A DNA stretch of 64,000 bases from Halopseudomonas xiamenensis. Lineage in GTDB: Bacteria; Pseudomonadota; Gammaproteobacteria; Pseudomonadales; Pseudomonadaceae. Below the pieces are notes generated by a model, which did not search any database, was not told the DNA's origin, and was given only the letters and a program-made list of their open reading frames with translations. The translations under genes and the position numbers were made by a program. Location: contig NZ_JACLGO010000006.1 of the NCBI RefSeq assembly GCF_014219065.1, forward strand, positions 1-64,000, given 5' to 3'. Positions within the stretch are counted from its first letter, which is position 1; each line of letters begins with the position of its first letter. Shown piece by piece: positions 50,258-60,184 of the stretch.

Positions 50258-50440
50258 TTATTCGTCGTTGTCCTTGTTGACCACCTGACGGCCACGATAG
50301 AAGCCATCCGGGGACACGTGGTGACGAAGATGAGTCTCGCCGGTAGTTTGATCTACGGACAGTGCCGCGCCGGTCAGTGCGTCATGCGAACGACGCATGC
50401 CACGTGCGGAACGAGACTTTTTGTTCTGCTGTACAGCCAT
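50258..50440 (-). CDS. rpmF: Ribosomal protein L32
   Basis: A 60-residue basic protein, [30 protein letters not shown] at the N-terminus. It lacks the two CxxC zinc pairs found in zinc-binding L32 forms (no cysteine at all). Located between yceD and plsX as in other gammaproteobacteria. Confidence 0.97.
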   Translation of the reverse strand: MAVQQNKKSRSARGMRRSHDALTGAALSVDQTTGETHLRHHVSPDGFYRGRQVVNKDNDE

Positions 50441-50458
50441 GACTTTAAGCTCCTAAGC

Positions 50459-50980
50459 TCAGGTATCGCGTTTCAACTTGGCCAGCACACTAAAGGGGTT
50501 GGGCTTTTCAGCTTCTTCCTCAGGCTCCGCCGTATCAGGCTGATAGCCTGGCGGGTGCTGACATGTTCCCATCGGATGCATCGGAACCGCCGGCAGTGCC
50601 AGCAGCAGTTCATCCTCGATCAACGCATGCAGATCGAGCGCCTCTTCATCCACAATAACCGGTTCATAGTGCCGGGGCAGGTTTTTCGCCGCCTCGTCAC
50701 TTGCCACAAATCCCACATCACATTCGGCATCCAGTGCCAGCACCACCTGTTCCAGGCAGCGCTGACAGATCTGCGCGACCTCGACCCGGTAATGCCCGTG
50801 CATGGCACTGACGCCCTGCTCGTCCCGCGCAAAGGACAGCTCCACCTGGACATCTCCAGCAGGAGCGTCAAGCAAGGCGCTGAGGCGGGGCATCTTGGCG
50901 GTGGGTACGATCCCTTTCAGGACGATTCCACGGTCAACCAGCCGACGCGGCTCTATGTGTGCAGGTATGGGTCCAGACAT
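50459..50980 (-). CDS. yceD: YceD/DUF177 family protein linked to 23S rRNA accumulation
   Basis: A 173-residue protein of the DUF177 family with the conserved CQRCLE motif (C-x2-C) and an acidic C-terminal part ending in NPFSVLAKLKRDT. E. coli YceD is needed for normal 23S rRNA accumulation and is always next to rpmF. The ATG is only nine bases downstream of the -10 element, so the message may start at or next to the start codon (see promoter). Confidence 0.9.
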   Translation of the reverse strand: MSGPIPAHIEPRRLVDRGIVLKGIVPTAKMPRLSALLDAPAGDVQVELSFARDEQGVSAMHGHYRVEVAQICQRCLEQVVLALDAECDVGFVASDEAAKNLPRHYEPVIVDEEALDLHALIEDELLLALPAVPMHPMGTCQHPPGYQPDTAEPEEEAEKPNPFSVLAKLKRDT

Positions 50981-50989
50981 AAGCGCGCA

Positions 50990-51018
50990 ATTCTAGGCAC
51001 CAAGGGTGCCGCTGTCAA
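50990..51018 (-). promoter_or_regulatory. Strong promoter of the yceD-rpmF-plsX-fabDG operon
   Basis: TTGACA (51013-51018), a 17-bp spacer that is itself a hairpin-like GGCACC-CTT-GGTGCC, and TAGAAT (50990-50995), with a GCGCGC discriminator. Only nine bases separate the -10 from the yceD ATG, predicting a leader of 0-3 nt. Confidence 0.8.
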
Positions 51019-51106
51019 AACTATTTGCGGAAAAACCCTATCTTCGCCACGGCATGCCGCAGCCGGGATAGAATCCCGATCAACCACTTATATAAAGGAC
51101 AGCAAA

Positions 51107-51685
51107 ATGCCCGGTCTGGTTCTCGCCTCCAGCTCCCCCTACCGCCGTGTCCTGCTCGAACGCCTAGGGCTGGCCTTCGACTGCGCCGCACCGGATATCG
51201 ACGAGTCGCCCCACACCGACGAAACCGCCCGCGAGCTGACCCGGCGCCTGGCGCTGGGCAAGGCACAGGCGCTGGCAGGCAGATTCACCGACCACCTGAT
51301 CATCGGCTCCGACCAGGTAGTGCTGCTGGACGGGCAACCTGTGAGCAAACCCGGCAACCATGCAGCTGCACGACAGCAGCTACGGCGCTGTAGCGGCCGC
51401 ACCGTCGAATTCACCACCTCGCTGTGCCTGCTCAACAGCCGTACCGGTGCCTACCAGCTGGCCAGCGAACCATTCCATGTCAGTTTTCGCGAACTGGACG
51501 AGGACAGCATCGAGCGCTACCTGCTGCGCGAACAGCCCTATGACTGCGCCGGCAGCTTCAAGATGGAAGGACTGGGCATAACCCTGTTTCGCGCGTTGCG
51601 CGGCGATGACCCGAACAGCCTGATCGGGCTACCGCTGATCAGGCTGTGCGAGATGCTGCGCCAGGAAGGCGTGCCGTTACCGTAA
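51107..51685 (+). CDS. Maf-like nucleotide pyrophosphatase
   Basis: A 192-residue protein with the Maf signature LASSSPYRRVLLERLGLAF and catalytic/substrate residues in SPHTDETARELTRRLALGKAQAL, IIGSDQV and YDCAGSFKMEGLG. Maf proteins hydrolyse modified or canonical nucleotides to monophosphates; the YceF branch (7-methyl-GTP) is likely because it neighbours yceD, as in E. coli. The ATG at 51107 has AGGA upstream. Its 3' end overlaps sppA by 9 bp in convergent orientation. Confidence 0.9.
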   Translation: MPGLVLASSSPYRRVLLERLGLAFDCAAPDIDESPHTDETARELTRRLALGKAQALAGRFTDHLIIGSDQVVLLDGQPVSKPGNHAAARQQLRRCSGRTVEFTTSLCLLNSRTGAYQLASEPFHVSFRELDEDSIERYLLREQPYDCAGSFKMEGLGITLFRALRGDDPNSLIGLPLIRLCEMLRQEGVPLP

Positions 51686-52678
51686 CGCCGGGGCGGCCAG
51701 GCCGAGGTGGGTCGCCAGACTATTGCCGATGCTGGTGCCCAGCTGCCGAGAAAAGCGTTGGAAGGGTGATTCGCGATAAGTGAAGTCGACCAGTTCCTCG
51801 GTACCGACCACCTCGCGAGCCACCGCCGAGGCACTCGACAGGCCATCGACCAATCCCAGCTCCAGCGCCTGCTCACCCGACCATACCAAGCCACTGAACA
51901 GGTCGGGATGCTCCTTCAGGCGTTCTCCCCGCCCCTGCCTGACCTGGTCGATGAACTGCTGGTGGGTCGTCTCCAGCACCGTCTGCCAGAAAGCCCGCTC
52001 ATCCGCACGCTCGGGCTGGAACGGATCGAGGAACGCCTTGTGCTCACCTGCGGTATAGGTGCGCCGCTCCACCCCCAGCTTGTCCAGGGTCTCGACAAAA
52101 CCGAACCCGGCCGCGGTCACACCGATCGAACCGACCAGACTGGCCTTGTCGGCATAGATTTCATCGGCCGCAGCGGCAATGTAGTAGGCACCGGAGGCGC
52201 CGATATCGGCAATCACCGCATACAGCCTGGTATCCGGATGCAGCGTGCGCAGGCGCTTGATCTCGTCATACACATAACCTGCCTGCACCGGACTGCCACC
52301 GGGGCTGTTGATACGCAGTACCACCGCCTGGGTCTGCTCATCCTTGAAGGCTCGGCGCAGACTGGTAACCAGGTTGTCCGCACTGGCTTCCTGGCGATCG
52401 GCAATGGTGCCACGCACCTCGATCAGCGCGGTGTGCGGTTTGCCTGTGGCCGCGGTGCCTTCGAGACCGGCGAACGGCGAGAACAGGAACAGCGCGCCCA
52501 GCAGATAGAGGAAGGTCAGGCTCTTGAAGAAGATCCCCCAGCGCCGCGAACGCCGCTGTTCCTGCACCGATGCCAGCAGCGATTTCTCAAGCAGCTCCCA
52601 GGCCTTGCGATCTTCCTTCTGCGCCTTGGCCTGGCTACGCTCGATCATCGGCCCGTCGGTCCATTGGTCCTGTTGCAT
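51677..52678 (-). CDS. S49-family signal peptide peptidase SppA, short form
   Basis: A 333-residue protein with one membrane helix (about 49-69) and a single S49 peptidase domain. Catalytic serine in ADIGASGAYYIAAAADEIYADKASLVGSIGV and lysine in KLGVERRTYTAGEHKAFLDP. This is the short form that acts as an oligomer. It cleaves signal peptides left in the inner membrane. Starts directly after the phosphatase stop (TAAATG). Confidence 0.92.
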   Translation of the reverse strand: MQQDQWTDGPMIERSQAKAQKEDRKAWELLEKSLLASVQEQRRSRRWGIFFKSLTFLYLLGALFLFSPFAGLEGTAATGKPHTALIEVRGTIADRQEASADNLVTSLRRAFKDEQTQAVVLRINSPGGSPVQAGYVYDEIKRLRTLHPDTRLYAVIADIGASGAYYIAAAADEIYADKASLVGSIGVTAAGFGFVETLDKLGVERRTYTAGEHKAFLDPFQPERADERAFWQTVLETTHQQFIDQVRQGRGERLKEHPDLFSGLVWSGEQALELGLVDGLSSASAVAREVVGTEELVDFTYRESPFQRFSRQLGTSIGNSLATHLGLAAPALR

Positions 52679-53356
52679 TTATTGCACCTCTATCATCTGG
52701 CTGGTCCGAAACTGGGGCAATACCCACCCATGAAATTCATCGAAGGAGTCCACGCAATGCACTGGCCGGCAGCGCAGCAGCTGCTCATGGGTCATGGCAC
52801 CGTAGGTAACCGCCACCGGGCGCACCCCGGCATTGTGCCCCATCATGATGTCAAACTCGCTGTCACCGACCATGCAGGCATCGGCCGGGGTCACGCACAG
52901 CTCATCGAGAATCTCCTCGATCATCCGCGGGTTCGGCTTGCCGGCGGTCTCATCCGCACAGCGGGTGACATCGAAATAGTTTTCCAGATCGTGGGAGGCG
53001 AGCATGCGATCCAGCCCCCTGCGGCCCTTGCCGGTTGCCACGGCAAGGCGAAACCCCTGGGCACGCAGCGCCTCAAGCGCAACGTGCACCCCCTCGAACA
53101 GCGGCGAGGGCTCGCGCTCAAGCGCCAGGTAGTTGTCGGCATAGGCCTCGATCAATCGCCTCGCCAGCAGCGGCTCGTCCAGTTCGGGATACAGCACGGC
53201 AACCGCATCCGGCAGTGCCAGGCCGATGATGTCGCGCACCTCTCGTACCGAGCGGGCCGGCAGGCCCACATCCACCGCCGCGCGCTGCATGGCGGTCACT
53301 ATATTGTTGATGGAGTCGGCCAGGGTGCCATCCCAGTCGAAGATCAGGGTATTCAT
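52679..53356 (-). CDS. HAD-family hydrolase, phosphoglycolate phosphatase-like
   Basis: A 225-residue HAD subfamily IA phosphatase: nucleophile motif FDWDGTLADS, VATGKGRRGLDRML (motif II/III region) and CMVGDSEFDIMMGHNAGV (motif IV). DWDGT rather than DLDGT is usual for the Pseudomonas paralogue beside rluC. Substrate unproven. The ATG at 53356 follows AAAAGGAG, contained in the end of rluC. Confidence 0.9.
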   Translation of the reverse strand: MNTLIFDWDGTLADSINNIVTAMQRAAVDVGLPARSVREVRDIIGLALPDAVAVLYPELDEPLLARRLIEAYADNYLALEREPSPLFEGVHVALEALRAQGFRLAVATGKGRRGLDRMLASHDLENYFDVTRCADETAGKPNPRMIEEILDELCVTPADACMVGDSEFDIMMGHNAGVRPVAVTYGAMTHEQLLRCRPVHCVDSFDEFHGWVLPQFRTSQMIEVQ

Positions 53357-53357
53357 G

Positions 53358-54332
53358 TCACTCCTTTTCAAGCTGGCGCAGCGTCATGTCCCAGACATTC
53401 CCGGGCTCGGCGCGAACCTGCAGGCGCTCACCGTCGGGCAGCTGCGCACTCAAAGATACTGCATGCAGAAACAACCGCTTACCGCCTTTTTCTCGAATAA
53501 CTCTGGAAAACTCATCATCTCCGTACTTGGCATCTCCGGCAATCGGATGACCAGCGTGACGGGCATGGACACGAATCTGGTGGGTGCGGCCGGTAATGGG
53601 TCGCGCCTCGACCAGGGTGGCGAAATCACCGAAACGCTGCACCACGCGAAACTCGGTCAGCGACTCCTTACCCTCGGGATTGACCTCCACCATGCGCTCA
53701 CCCGAGCGCAGGTTGTTCTTCAACAGCGGCGCGTGCACCTTCTTCACCTGCGACGGCCAGCGCCCACGCACCAGCGCCAGGTAGCACTTGTCCACGCCCT
53801 TGCCCGGGCCATCGCCGCGCAACTCGGCATGCAGATGCCGCAGCATGCTGCGCTTCTTGGCGATCATCAGACAGCCGGAGGTATCCCGGTCCAGGCGGTG
53901 CACCAGCTCCAGCTGCTGCGCCTCGCTCGGGCGCAGCTGGCGCATCGCCTCGATCACGCCGAAATTCAGCCCGCTACCGCCATGCACGGCCAGGCCGGCG
54001 GGTTTGTTGACCACGATCAGGCCTTTGTCCTCATACAGGATGCTTTGTTCCAGCGCATTCAGGATACCCTGCCCAACCAGTGCCGGCGCGTCCGCCTCAG
54101 GCAGGCGTACCGGCGGTATGCGAATGCTGTCGCCCGCCTTCAAGCGGTACTCGGGCTTGATGCGACCCTTGTTCACCCGCACCTCGCCCTTGCGCAGGAT
54201 GCGGTAGATAAGCGTCCGGGGCGCGCCTTTGAGCCGTGTCAGCAGATAATTATCGATGCGCTGACCAGCCTGACCCTCGGAAATCAGGTCGGTCTGCACG
54301 CTGGAAGAGATAACGGATTGGTCGGTTTTCAT
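53358..54332 (-). CDS. rluC: 23S rRNA pseudouridine synthase RluC
   Basis: A 324-residue protein with an N-terminal S4 domain ([46 protein letters not shown]) and the RluA-type catalytic domain with the aspartate motif HRLDRDTSG, plus TEFRV and GRTHQIRVH. RluC converts U955, U2504 and U2580 of 23S rRNA in E. coli. The start is uncertain: ATGs at 54332, 54341 and 54347 all lack a clear site. Divergent from rne, as in most gammaproteobacteria. Confidence 0.93.
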   Translation of the reverse strand: MKTDQSVISSSVQTDLISEGQAGQRIDNYLLTRLKGAPRTLIYRILRKGEVRVNKGRIKPEYRLKAGDSIRIPPVRLPEADAPALVGQGILNALEQSILYEDKGLIVVNKPAGLAVHGGSGLNFGVIEAMRQLRPSEAQQLELVHRLDRDTSGCLMIAKKRSMLRHLHAELRGDGPGKGVDKCYLALVRGRWPSQVKKVHAPLLKNNLRSGERMVEVNPEGKESLTEFRVVQRFGDFATLVEARPITGRTHQIRVHARHAGHPIAGDAKYGDDEFSRVIREKGGKRLFLHAVSLSAQLPDGERLQVRAEPGNVWDMTLRQLEKE

Positions 54333-54359
54333 GGGCGCATCATACATTTTTTCATTCAA

Positions 54360-54388
54360 TTGAAGCACTTGAATAATGCTGCTATAGT
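54360..54388 (+). promoter_or_regulatory. Probable rne promoter
   Basis: TTGAAG (54360-54365), a 17-bp spacer and TATAGT (54383-54388). Transcription would start near 54395, giving a leader of about 475 nt before rne. It overlaps the start region of the divergent rluC. Confidence 0.65.
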
Positions 54389-54394
54389 CCGACG

Positions 54395-54871
54395 AGCTGC
54401 GCAAAAGGCAGCAGGAGGCCTTGGTAGTCGATCCGATTACCGCACCCCTCCCAGAAATATTGATGTAGAGCCTTCGTCAGGCCACTAATAGCAATGCCGG
54501 CGAATCTCGAGAAAACATGCTGTAGGCCACAGGCCGGCAGAATATTAACCCGCTCCGCGGAAGGCGACGAGCGGCACCCGATTCAGATGGGAAAGTGATT
54601 AGGTGGAGATGCACAGCTTCAGGATGATGTGACGAGCGTTGACATTTGCATTGACCGTGTCCCCGTCCCCAGTCCGGCTGATTCCTCCCTAAAAGTAAAG
54701 TTTCTCTGTACTCGCCATAGACAGACTGAACTGCAGCTGCCCAACGGCAACAGCAATGTGAACTCTGAACAAGGGCAAGGTTGGCCCAAGCAGAAACACG
54801 CCTGACACCTAACGGAAGAATCAGGTGCCGTACTCGTGTTCCGGGAAGCACTGGAAACACAACGGTACTTC
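54395..54871 (+). other. Long rne 5' untranslated region
   Basis: No coding frame is visible in this stretch. It begins with a small stem (AAGG ... CCTT, about 54406-54423) followed by the bases AGGAGG, and contains a second possible -35 (TTGACA at about 54639). Long structured leaders let RNase E feed back on its own message in E. coli; the same is inferred here. An in-frame ATG at 54836 would add only 12 residues. Confidence 0.55.
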
Positions 54872-57800
54872 ATGAAAAGAATGCTGATCAACGCAACTCA
54901 GCCCGAAGAGTTGCGCGTAGCGCTGGTAGACGGCCAACGGCTGTATGACCTGGACATCGAATCAGGCGCGCGCGAGCAGAAGAAATCCAACATCTACAAG
55001 GGTCGCATCACTCGCATCGAACCCAGCCTCGAGGCCGCCTTCGTCGACTTCGGCTCCGAACGCCACGGCTTTCTGCCGCTGAAGGAAATCTCCCGCGAAT
55101 ACTTCACCAAGCAGCCTGAAGGCCGGGTCAACATCAAGGAAGTACTCAAGGAAGGCCAGGAAGTCATCGTCCAGGTCGACAAGGAAGAGCGCGGCAACAA
55201 GGGCGCTGCCCTGACCACCTTCATCAGCCTGGCCGGTCGCTACCTGGTACTGATGCCGAACAACCCCCGCGCCGGTGGCATCTCCCGCCGTATCGAGGGT
55301 GAGGAGCGCAACGAGCTGCGTGAAGCCCTGAACAGCCTCAACGTCCCTGCCGACATGGGCATGATCGTGCGTACCGCCGGCCTGGGCCGCAGCGCCGAGG
55401 AACTGCAGTGGGATCTGGATTACCTGCTGCAGCTGTGGGAAGCGATCAAGAGTGCCTCCAGCGAGCGCAACGGTACCTTCCTGATCTACCAGGAAAGCAA
55501 CGTCATCATCCGCGCCATCCGCGACTACCTGCGCCAGGACATCGGCGAGGTACTGATCGACAATGAGACGGTCAAGGAAGAAGCACTCAACTTCATCAGC
55601 CAGGTCATGCCGCAGTACGCGAGCAAGGTCAAGCTGTACGAAGACAGCGTACCGCTGTTCAACCGTTTCCAGATCGAAAGCCAGATCGAGACCGCCTTCG
55701 ACCGCCAGGTGAAACTGCCCTCCGGCGGCTCCATCGTGATCGACCATACCGAGGCACTGGTCTCCATCGACATCAACTCGGCGCGTGCCACCAAGGGTGG
55801 TGATATCGAGGAAACCGCGCTGCAGACCAACCTGGAGGCGGCCGAGGAAATCGCCCGCCAACTGCGCCTGCGCGACATCGGCGGCCTGATCGTCATCGAC
55901 TTCATCGACATGACCCCGGCGAAGAACCAACGCGCCGTAGAAGAGCGTGTACGCGAGAGCCTCGAAGCCGACCGTGCCCGGGTCCAGGTGGGTCGTATTT
56001 CCCGCTTCGGCCTGCTGGAAATGTCCCGCCAGCGCCTGCGTCCCTCGCTGGGCGAGACCAGCGGCATCGTCTGCCCGCGCTGTAATGGCCGCGGCACCAT
56101 TCGTGACGTCGAGTCGCTGTCGCTGTCGGTACTGCGCCTGATCGAGGAGGAAGCACTCAAGGATCGTACCGCCGAGGTGCGCGCCCACGTGCCGGTTTCC
56201 ATCGCCACCTTCCTGCTCAACGAAAAGCGCGACGTGCTGGCCAAGACCGAGGCGCGCACCCAGGTTCGCCTGCTGGTATTGCCAAACGCGCACATGGATA
56301 CGCCCCACTTCGAAGTCCAGCGCCTGCGCGATGACCAGGAAGCGGTACTGAACAGCGAATCCAGCTACACCATGAGTGCCGATGTCGAACACGAGGAGCC
56401 GGTCCAGGTCAGCCAGACCCGTGCCATCGTGCGCCAGGAAGCAGCGGTCAAGAGCATTGCTCCGTCCCGCCCTGCCCCGGCACCCGCCCCGGCGCCTGTC
56501 GTTGCGGCAACCAAGGCTATCCAGGAATCCCAGCCGGGTCTGATCAAATCGCTGATCAAGTCCCTGGTGGGCATGTTCTCCAGCGACAGCAGCCAGGCCG
56601 AGGCGGCCGAGCAGCAGCCAGCCACCAGCAGCGCGCAGAAGACCACCCGCGATGCCGGCCGCGGCGGCGAACGTCGTCCCAACCGTAACCGTCGTCAGCG
56701 CCCCGAGCGCGGTGAGCGCAGTGGTGAGCGTGGGGAGCGCAGCGGCGAACGCAGCGAGCGTCCCCAGGCCCAGCGCAACGAGCGCAAGAGCGCCGAACCG
56801 GCAGCCGAAGCCCAATCCAGCCAGGCCAGCACAGCAGCAGCCAGCAAGACCGAGGGCGGCACCACCAGCCGTCGTCGTCGCCGTAGCAGCAGCGCCAGCA
56901 CTGAAAGCACAGAGCGTGCAGTGCAGACCGAAGACAGCGGTCGTCAGGAACGCCGTGCGCCACGCCAGGCGGAACCGGCCGTAGCACAGGACGAAGAACT
57001 GACCGACCTGAACCTGGAGCAGGCCGACAGCGAAGGCACCTCGGAAGAGGATCGTCCCAAGCGCCGGTCGCGCAACAGTCAGCGTCGTCGCAACAACCGT
57101 CGCAGCCGCAGTGCGACCCAGGACGACAACGCCGGCGATATCAGCGCCCAGGCAGACAACGCAGCCGAAGCGGCGGATACCGCCAAACCGGCTCGCCAGG
57201 ACAGCACTGCAGCCGAGGTAATCATTCCGGCCAGTGTGGCAGTTGCAGCCACCCAGGCGGTTGCTGCCAGTGAAGGCAATGCACCGTCGGAGATGATCAA
57301 CGAGCCGGCCGTGGAAGCGGCAGCGCCTGTCGTTGCCGAGCCCCTGGAAGAGGTCAAGCAGCCGGTCGAGCAAGCCCTGAACCAGGCGGTGTCGGATATC
57401 GAGCAATCGATCGAGAGTGCCGTCGAGGCCTTCAACCAGTCGCAGCGCGAAGAGGCTAGCGAGCCGCTTGCACCGCCGGCAGCAGCCAGTGCATCCGCAG
57501 AACCAGCTGCCGAGCCCCAGGCCGAGGCCGAGCCAGTCGCTGCCGAGCAGCCCGAGGCGCAAGCCGTCGCGGACACGGACAGCGCACCGGCTGCAGAGCA
57601 GGCTCCTGCCCAGCCAGAGGAAGCGGCCCAGGCCCCTGCCCCGGTAGCAGAACAGGTTGCCACCGAGCAGACCCCGGAAGTCGAGGTCGAGGCACCGGCT
57701 GCCGAACCAGAGCAGAAGGCCATTCCAGCTCTGACCGAGAGCGGCCGCGCGTTCAACGACCCGCGTGAAATCCGCAAGCGTCGTCTGGAAGCCAAGCGCC

Positions 57801-58108
57801 TGGCCGAGCAGCAAGCCGAGCAAGCCCAGGCCGAGGCGCAAGCCGAGCCCGAGGCCCCGGCCGCTGCAGCAGCCGATACGCAACAGCCCATCGAGCAGGC
57901 GGCAGCGCCGGCCGAGTCGGTGAGTGAGGCCATGGCCGAGGCCCAGGAGGTCATCGAGACCATCGAGCAGGCCCAGGCCGAGCCAAGCCCGGCAGCGGAT
58001 GAAGCTGAGGAAGTGGTCAATACCGGTGAGCAGGCGGACATCCCTGAGCATCCGGGCACCAGCGTGGTGGAGCAGCAGGAAGATGACGAGCAGACTCCCA
58101 GAAGCTGA
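54872..58108 (+). CDS. rne: Ribonuclease E
   Basis: A 1078-residue endoribonuclease and degradosome scaffold. The catalytic half (about 1-510) has the S1 domain ([33 protein letters not shown]), DNase I-like core with metal aspartates ([19 protein letters not shown]) and the Zn-link CPRCNGRG. The C-terminal half is disordered: an amphipathic segment ([15 protein letters not shown], about 565-580) for membrane contact, arginine-rich RNA-binding patches with repeated [17 protein letters not shown], and a long acidic A/E/Q/P-rich tail with short motifs such as [24 protein letters not shown]. The ATG at 54872 gives the universal [10 protein letters not shown] start. Confidence 0.96.
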   Translation: MKRMLINATQPEELRVALVDGQRLYDLDIESGAREQKKSNIYKGRITRIEPSLEAAFVDFGSERHGFLPLKEISREYFTKQPEGRVNIKEVLKEGQEVIVQVDKEERGNKGAALTTFISLAGRYLVLMPNNPRAGGISRRIEGEERNELREALNSLNVPADMGMIVRTAGLGRSAEELQWDLDYLLQLWEAIKSASSERNGTFLIYQESNVIIRAIRDYLRQDIGEVLIDNETVKEEALNFISQVMPQYASKVKLYEDSVPLFNRFQIESQIETAFDRQVKLPSGGSIVIDHTEALVSIDINSARATKGGDIEETALQTNLEAAEEIARQLRLRDIGGLIVIDFIDMTPAKNQRAVEERVRESLEADRARVQVGRISRFGLLEMSRQRLRPSLGETSGIVCPRCNGRGTIRDVESLSLSVLRLIEEEALKDRTAEVRAHVPVSIATFLLNEKRDVLAKTEARTQVRLLVLPNAHMDTPHFEVQRLRDDQEAVLNSESSYTMSADVEHEEPVQVSQTRAIVRQEAAVKSIAPSRPAPAPAPAPVVAATKAIQESQPGLIKSLIKSLVGMFSSDSSQAEAAEQQPATSSAQKTTRDAGRGGERRPNRNRRQRPERGERSGERGERSGERSERPQAQRNERKSAEPAAEAQSSQASTAAASKTEGGTTSRRRRRSSSASTESTERAVQTEDSGRQERRAPRQAEPAVAQDEELTDLNLEQADSEGTSEEDRPKRRSRNSQRRRNNRRSRSATQDDNAGDISAQADNAAEAADTAKPARQDSTAAEVIIPASVAVAATQAVAASEGNAPSEMINEPAVEAAAPVVAEPLEEVKQPVEQALNQAVSDIEQSIESAVEAFNQSQREEASEPLAPPAAASASAEPAAEPQAEAEPVAAEQPEAQAVADTDSAPAAEQAPAQPEEAAQAPAPVAEQVATEQTPEVEVEAPAAEPEQKAIPALTESGRAFNDPREIRKRRLEAKRLAEQQAEQAQAEAQAEPEAPAAAAADTQQPIEQAAAPAESVSEAMAEAQEVIETIEQAQAEPSPAADEAEEVVNTGEQADIPEHPGTSVVEQQEDDEQTPRS

Positions 58109-58122
58109 TCGTTAACCGCAAT

Positions 58123-58162
58123 AACGACAAAGGGGATGCCGATTGGCATCCCCTTTGTCGTT
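58123..58162. terminator. Bidirectional terminator between rne and murB
   Basis: Perfect 18-bp inverted repeat (58123-58140 and 58145-58162) with a GATT loop; the G/C core GGGGATGCC is flanked by AAA/TTT so each strand ends in a short T run. Serves the convergent rne and murB-side transcripts. Confidence 0.88.
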
Positions 58163-58196
58163 CATGGCCTTGAGCAACGCTACCAGGGCGCCGGAA

Positions 58197-59222
58197 TCAA
58201 CCGCCGATCAGTTGCGGCTCCATCTCCAGCTCGACGCCGAACTTCTCCGCCACATCCTGCTGGATAGCCCGCGCCAGCGTCATCACCTCAGCACCACGGG
58301 CACCGCCGTAGTTGACCAGCACTAACGCCTGCTCCCGGTGGACTCCTACCCTGCCCTGACAATGCCCCTTCCAGCCGGCCTGTTCGATCAGCCAACCGGC
58401 GGCGAGCTTGATACTGCCATCAGCCTGCGGATAATGCGGCATGGCTGGCCAGCGCAGCAGCAGCGCTCGCGCCTGCCCGGCTGGCAGCAGCGGATTCTTG
58501 AAGAAGCTACCGGCATTGCCCAGCTGTACCGGGTCCGGCAGTTTGGAACGGCGAATACGACATACCAGTTCGCTGATCACCCGGCTGTCAGGGCGCCGCA
58601 GACCGGTGGCCTGCCAGGCCGCTGCCAGCGGCGCATAGTCCAGCCGCGGTTGTGGGCACGTGCCCAGACGCAGACGCACCCGCAGAATGACGAAGCGCCC
58701 TGGCTGCTGCTTGAACAGACTGTCGCGGTAGGCGAAGCGACAGGCGCTGCGGTCCAGCCGGCAGAGCTGGCCGCTGCCGCGGTCCAGCGCCTCCAGGCTG
58801 TCGAACACCTCGCACAGCTCGACCCCGTAGGCGCCGATATTCTGTACCGGCGCGGCGCCCAGGGTACCGGGGATCAGCGACAGATTTTCCAGCCCGTGGA
58901 AACCATGGTCGAGGGTCCAGCCCACCAGTTGATGCCAGTTCTCCCCCGCCTCCGCCTCGATGAGCACGCTATCGGCGCTGCGCTCCAGCACCCGCCGGCC
59001 GCGGCTGCGCATGGCCACGGTCAGACCCGGCACCGGTCCGGCCAGTACCATGTTGCTACCGCCACCGAGCAGGGTTACCGGCCAGTCGTGCTGCCGGGCC
59101 AGAGCCAGGGCATCGCGCAGTTGCCCGTCGCTCTCGACCGCTACCAGCCGCTCGGCATGCTCACTGATGCCGAAGGTATTGAGCAGCCCCAGGTCCGCCT
59201 GGGAAACAACCGCCAACCCCAT
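58197..59222 (-). CDS. murB: UDP-N-acetylenolpyruvoylglucosamine reductase
   Basis: A 341-residue type I MurB: FAD-binding TLLGGGSNMVLAG, GLENLSLIPGTLGAAPVQNIGAYGVEL, the catalytic serine region GNAGSFFKNPLL and the C-terminal VGVHREQALVLVNYGGARG. It makes UDP-MurNAc in the cytoplasm. Overlaps the kdsB stop by one base. Confidence 0.96.
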   Translation of the reverse strand: MGLAVVSQADLGLLNTFGISEHAERLVAVESDGQLRDALALARQHDWPVTLLGGGSNMVLAGPVPGLTVAMRSRGRRVLERSADSVLIEAEAGENWHQLVGWTLDHGFHGLENLSLIPGTLGAAPVQNIGAYGVELCEVFDSLEALDRGSGQLCRLDRSACRFAYRDSLFKQQPGRFVILRVRLRLGTCPQPRLDYAPLAAAWQATGLRRPDSRVISELVCRIRRSKLPDPVQLGNAGSFFKNPLLPAGQARALLLRWPAMPHYPQADGSIKLAAGWLIEQAGWKGHCQGRVGVHREQALVLVNYGGARGAEVMTLARAIQQDVAEKFGVELEMEPQLIGG

Positions 59223-59983
59223 CAGCGTGAGGCCAGCAATTGACGCACCCGCTCCAGGTCTTCCGGCGTATCCACCCCTGGCGGCGGCATTTCGCAGGCA
59301 TCGGCCACATGGATACGGCAGCCGAACCAGAGTGCGCGCAGTTGCTCGAGCGACTCGGCGATTTCCAGCGGACTGGCGGGCCAGCGCACATAGTCATGCA
59401 GGAAGCCGACCTTATAGGCATACAGGCCGATATGGCGGCGAAACGGGATATCCTGCGGCAGCTCGCTCGGACGCCCCTGCGCAAAGGCATCCCGGCACCA
59501 GGGCATCGGCGCGCGACTGAAATACAGGGCAAACCCCTGGTGATCGGTGACCAGCTTGACCGCGTTAGGGTTGAACAGGGTATCGACACCCTGCAACGGC
59601 TCGGCCAGGGTGGCGATGCTGGCAGCGGGAAAGGCCCGCAGGTTACTCGCCACCTGATCGATCAGCGCCGGCGGGATCATCGGCTCGTCGCCCTGCACAT
59701 TGACCACATGCGCCTCGGCATCCAGTCCCAGCTGGCTGACAACCTCCTGCAGGCGATCGGTACCCGAGGGGTGATCGGCACGGGTCATCAGCGCATCCGC
59801 GCCGAAGCCGCGGCAGGCCTCGACGATACGTGGATCGTCGGTGGCGATGGTTACCGAAGCAGCGCCGCTCTTTTGGGCCTGCTCCCAGACGTGCCGGATC
59901 ATCGGCTTGCCGGCGATGTCCTGCAACGGCTTGCCCGGCAGCCGGGTGGAGGCGTAACGAGCAGGAATGATGACGTGGAACAT
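59222..59983 (-). CDS. kdsB: CMP-Kdo synthetase
   Basis: A 253-residue nucleotidyltransferase starting [29 protein letters not shown], with [10 protein letters not shown] and [13 protein letters not shown]. It activates Kdo for lipid A core assembly. Start at 59983 gives the family N-terminus; the upstream frame is not coding. Followed by murB without gap. Confidence 0.96.
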   Translation of the reverse strand: MFHVIIPARYASTRLPGKPLQDIAGKPMIRHVWEQAQKSGAASVTIATDDPRIVEACRGFGADALMTRADHPSGTDRLQEVVSQLGLDAEAHVVNVQGDEPMIPPALIDQVASNLRAFPAASIATLAEPLQGVDTLFNPNAVKLVTDHQGFALYFSRAPMPWCRDAFAQGRPSELPQDIPFRRHIGLYAYKVGFLHDYVRWPASPLEIAESLEQLRALWFGCRIHVADACEMPPPGVDTPEDLERVRQLLASR

Positions 59984-59985
59984 GG

Positions 59986-60171
59986 TCAGTGATCCAGCCT
60001 CTCGTCGGCGTCGAGGGCGCGCGCCTCGTTCTCCAGCATCACCGGGATGCCGTCGCGCACCGGGAAGGCCAGGCCATCGGCCCGGCACCACAGTTCGGTC
60101 TTGTCCTGATTCTGTACCAGCGGGCCCTTGCACAGGGGGCAGGCCAGGATATCGAGCAATTTGGGATCCAT
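59986..60171 (-). CDS. ycaR: Trm112 family protein YcaR
   Basis: A 61-residue protein, [19 protein letters not shown], with the CPLC pair and a third cysteine ([20 protein letters not shown]). A small helper-type zinc-ribbon-like protein always next to kdsB and lpxK; function unproven. Two bp before kdsB. Confidence 0.93.
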   Translation of the reverse strand: MDPKLLDILACPLCKGPLVQNQDKTELWCRADGLAFPVRDGIPVMLENEARALDADERLDH

Positions 60172-60184
60172 CGTCAGACTCCGA

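Noticed and set aside
50318-51106. Extension of the maf-like frame far upstream on the plus strand
   Set aside because: The upstream part overlaps rpmF and yceD in antisense and has no coding character; the Maf signature starts at 51107.
54962-58051. A 1029-codon open frame on the minus strand opposite rne
   Set aside because: It is the mirror of the rne reading frame in GC-rich, alanine/glutamate-rich DNA; it gives leucine/glycine-rich sequence without domains, while rne is certain.
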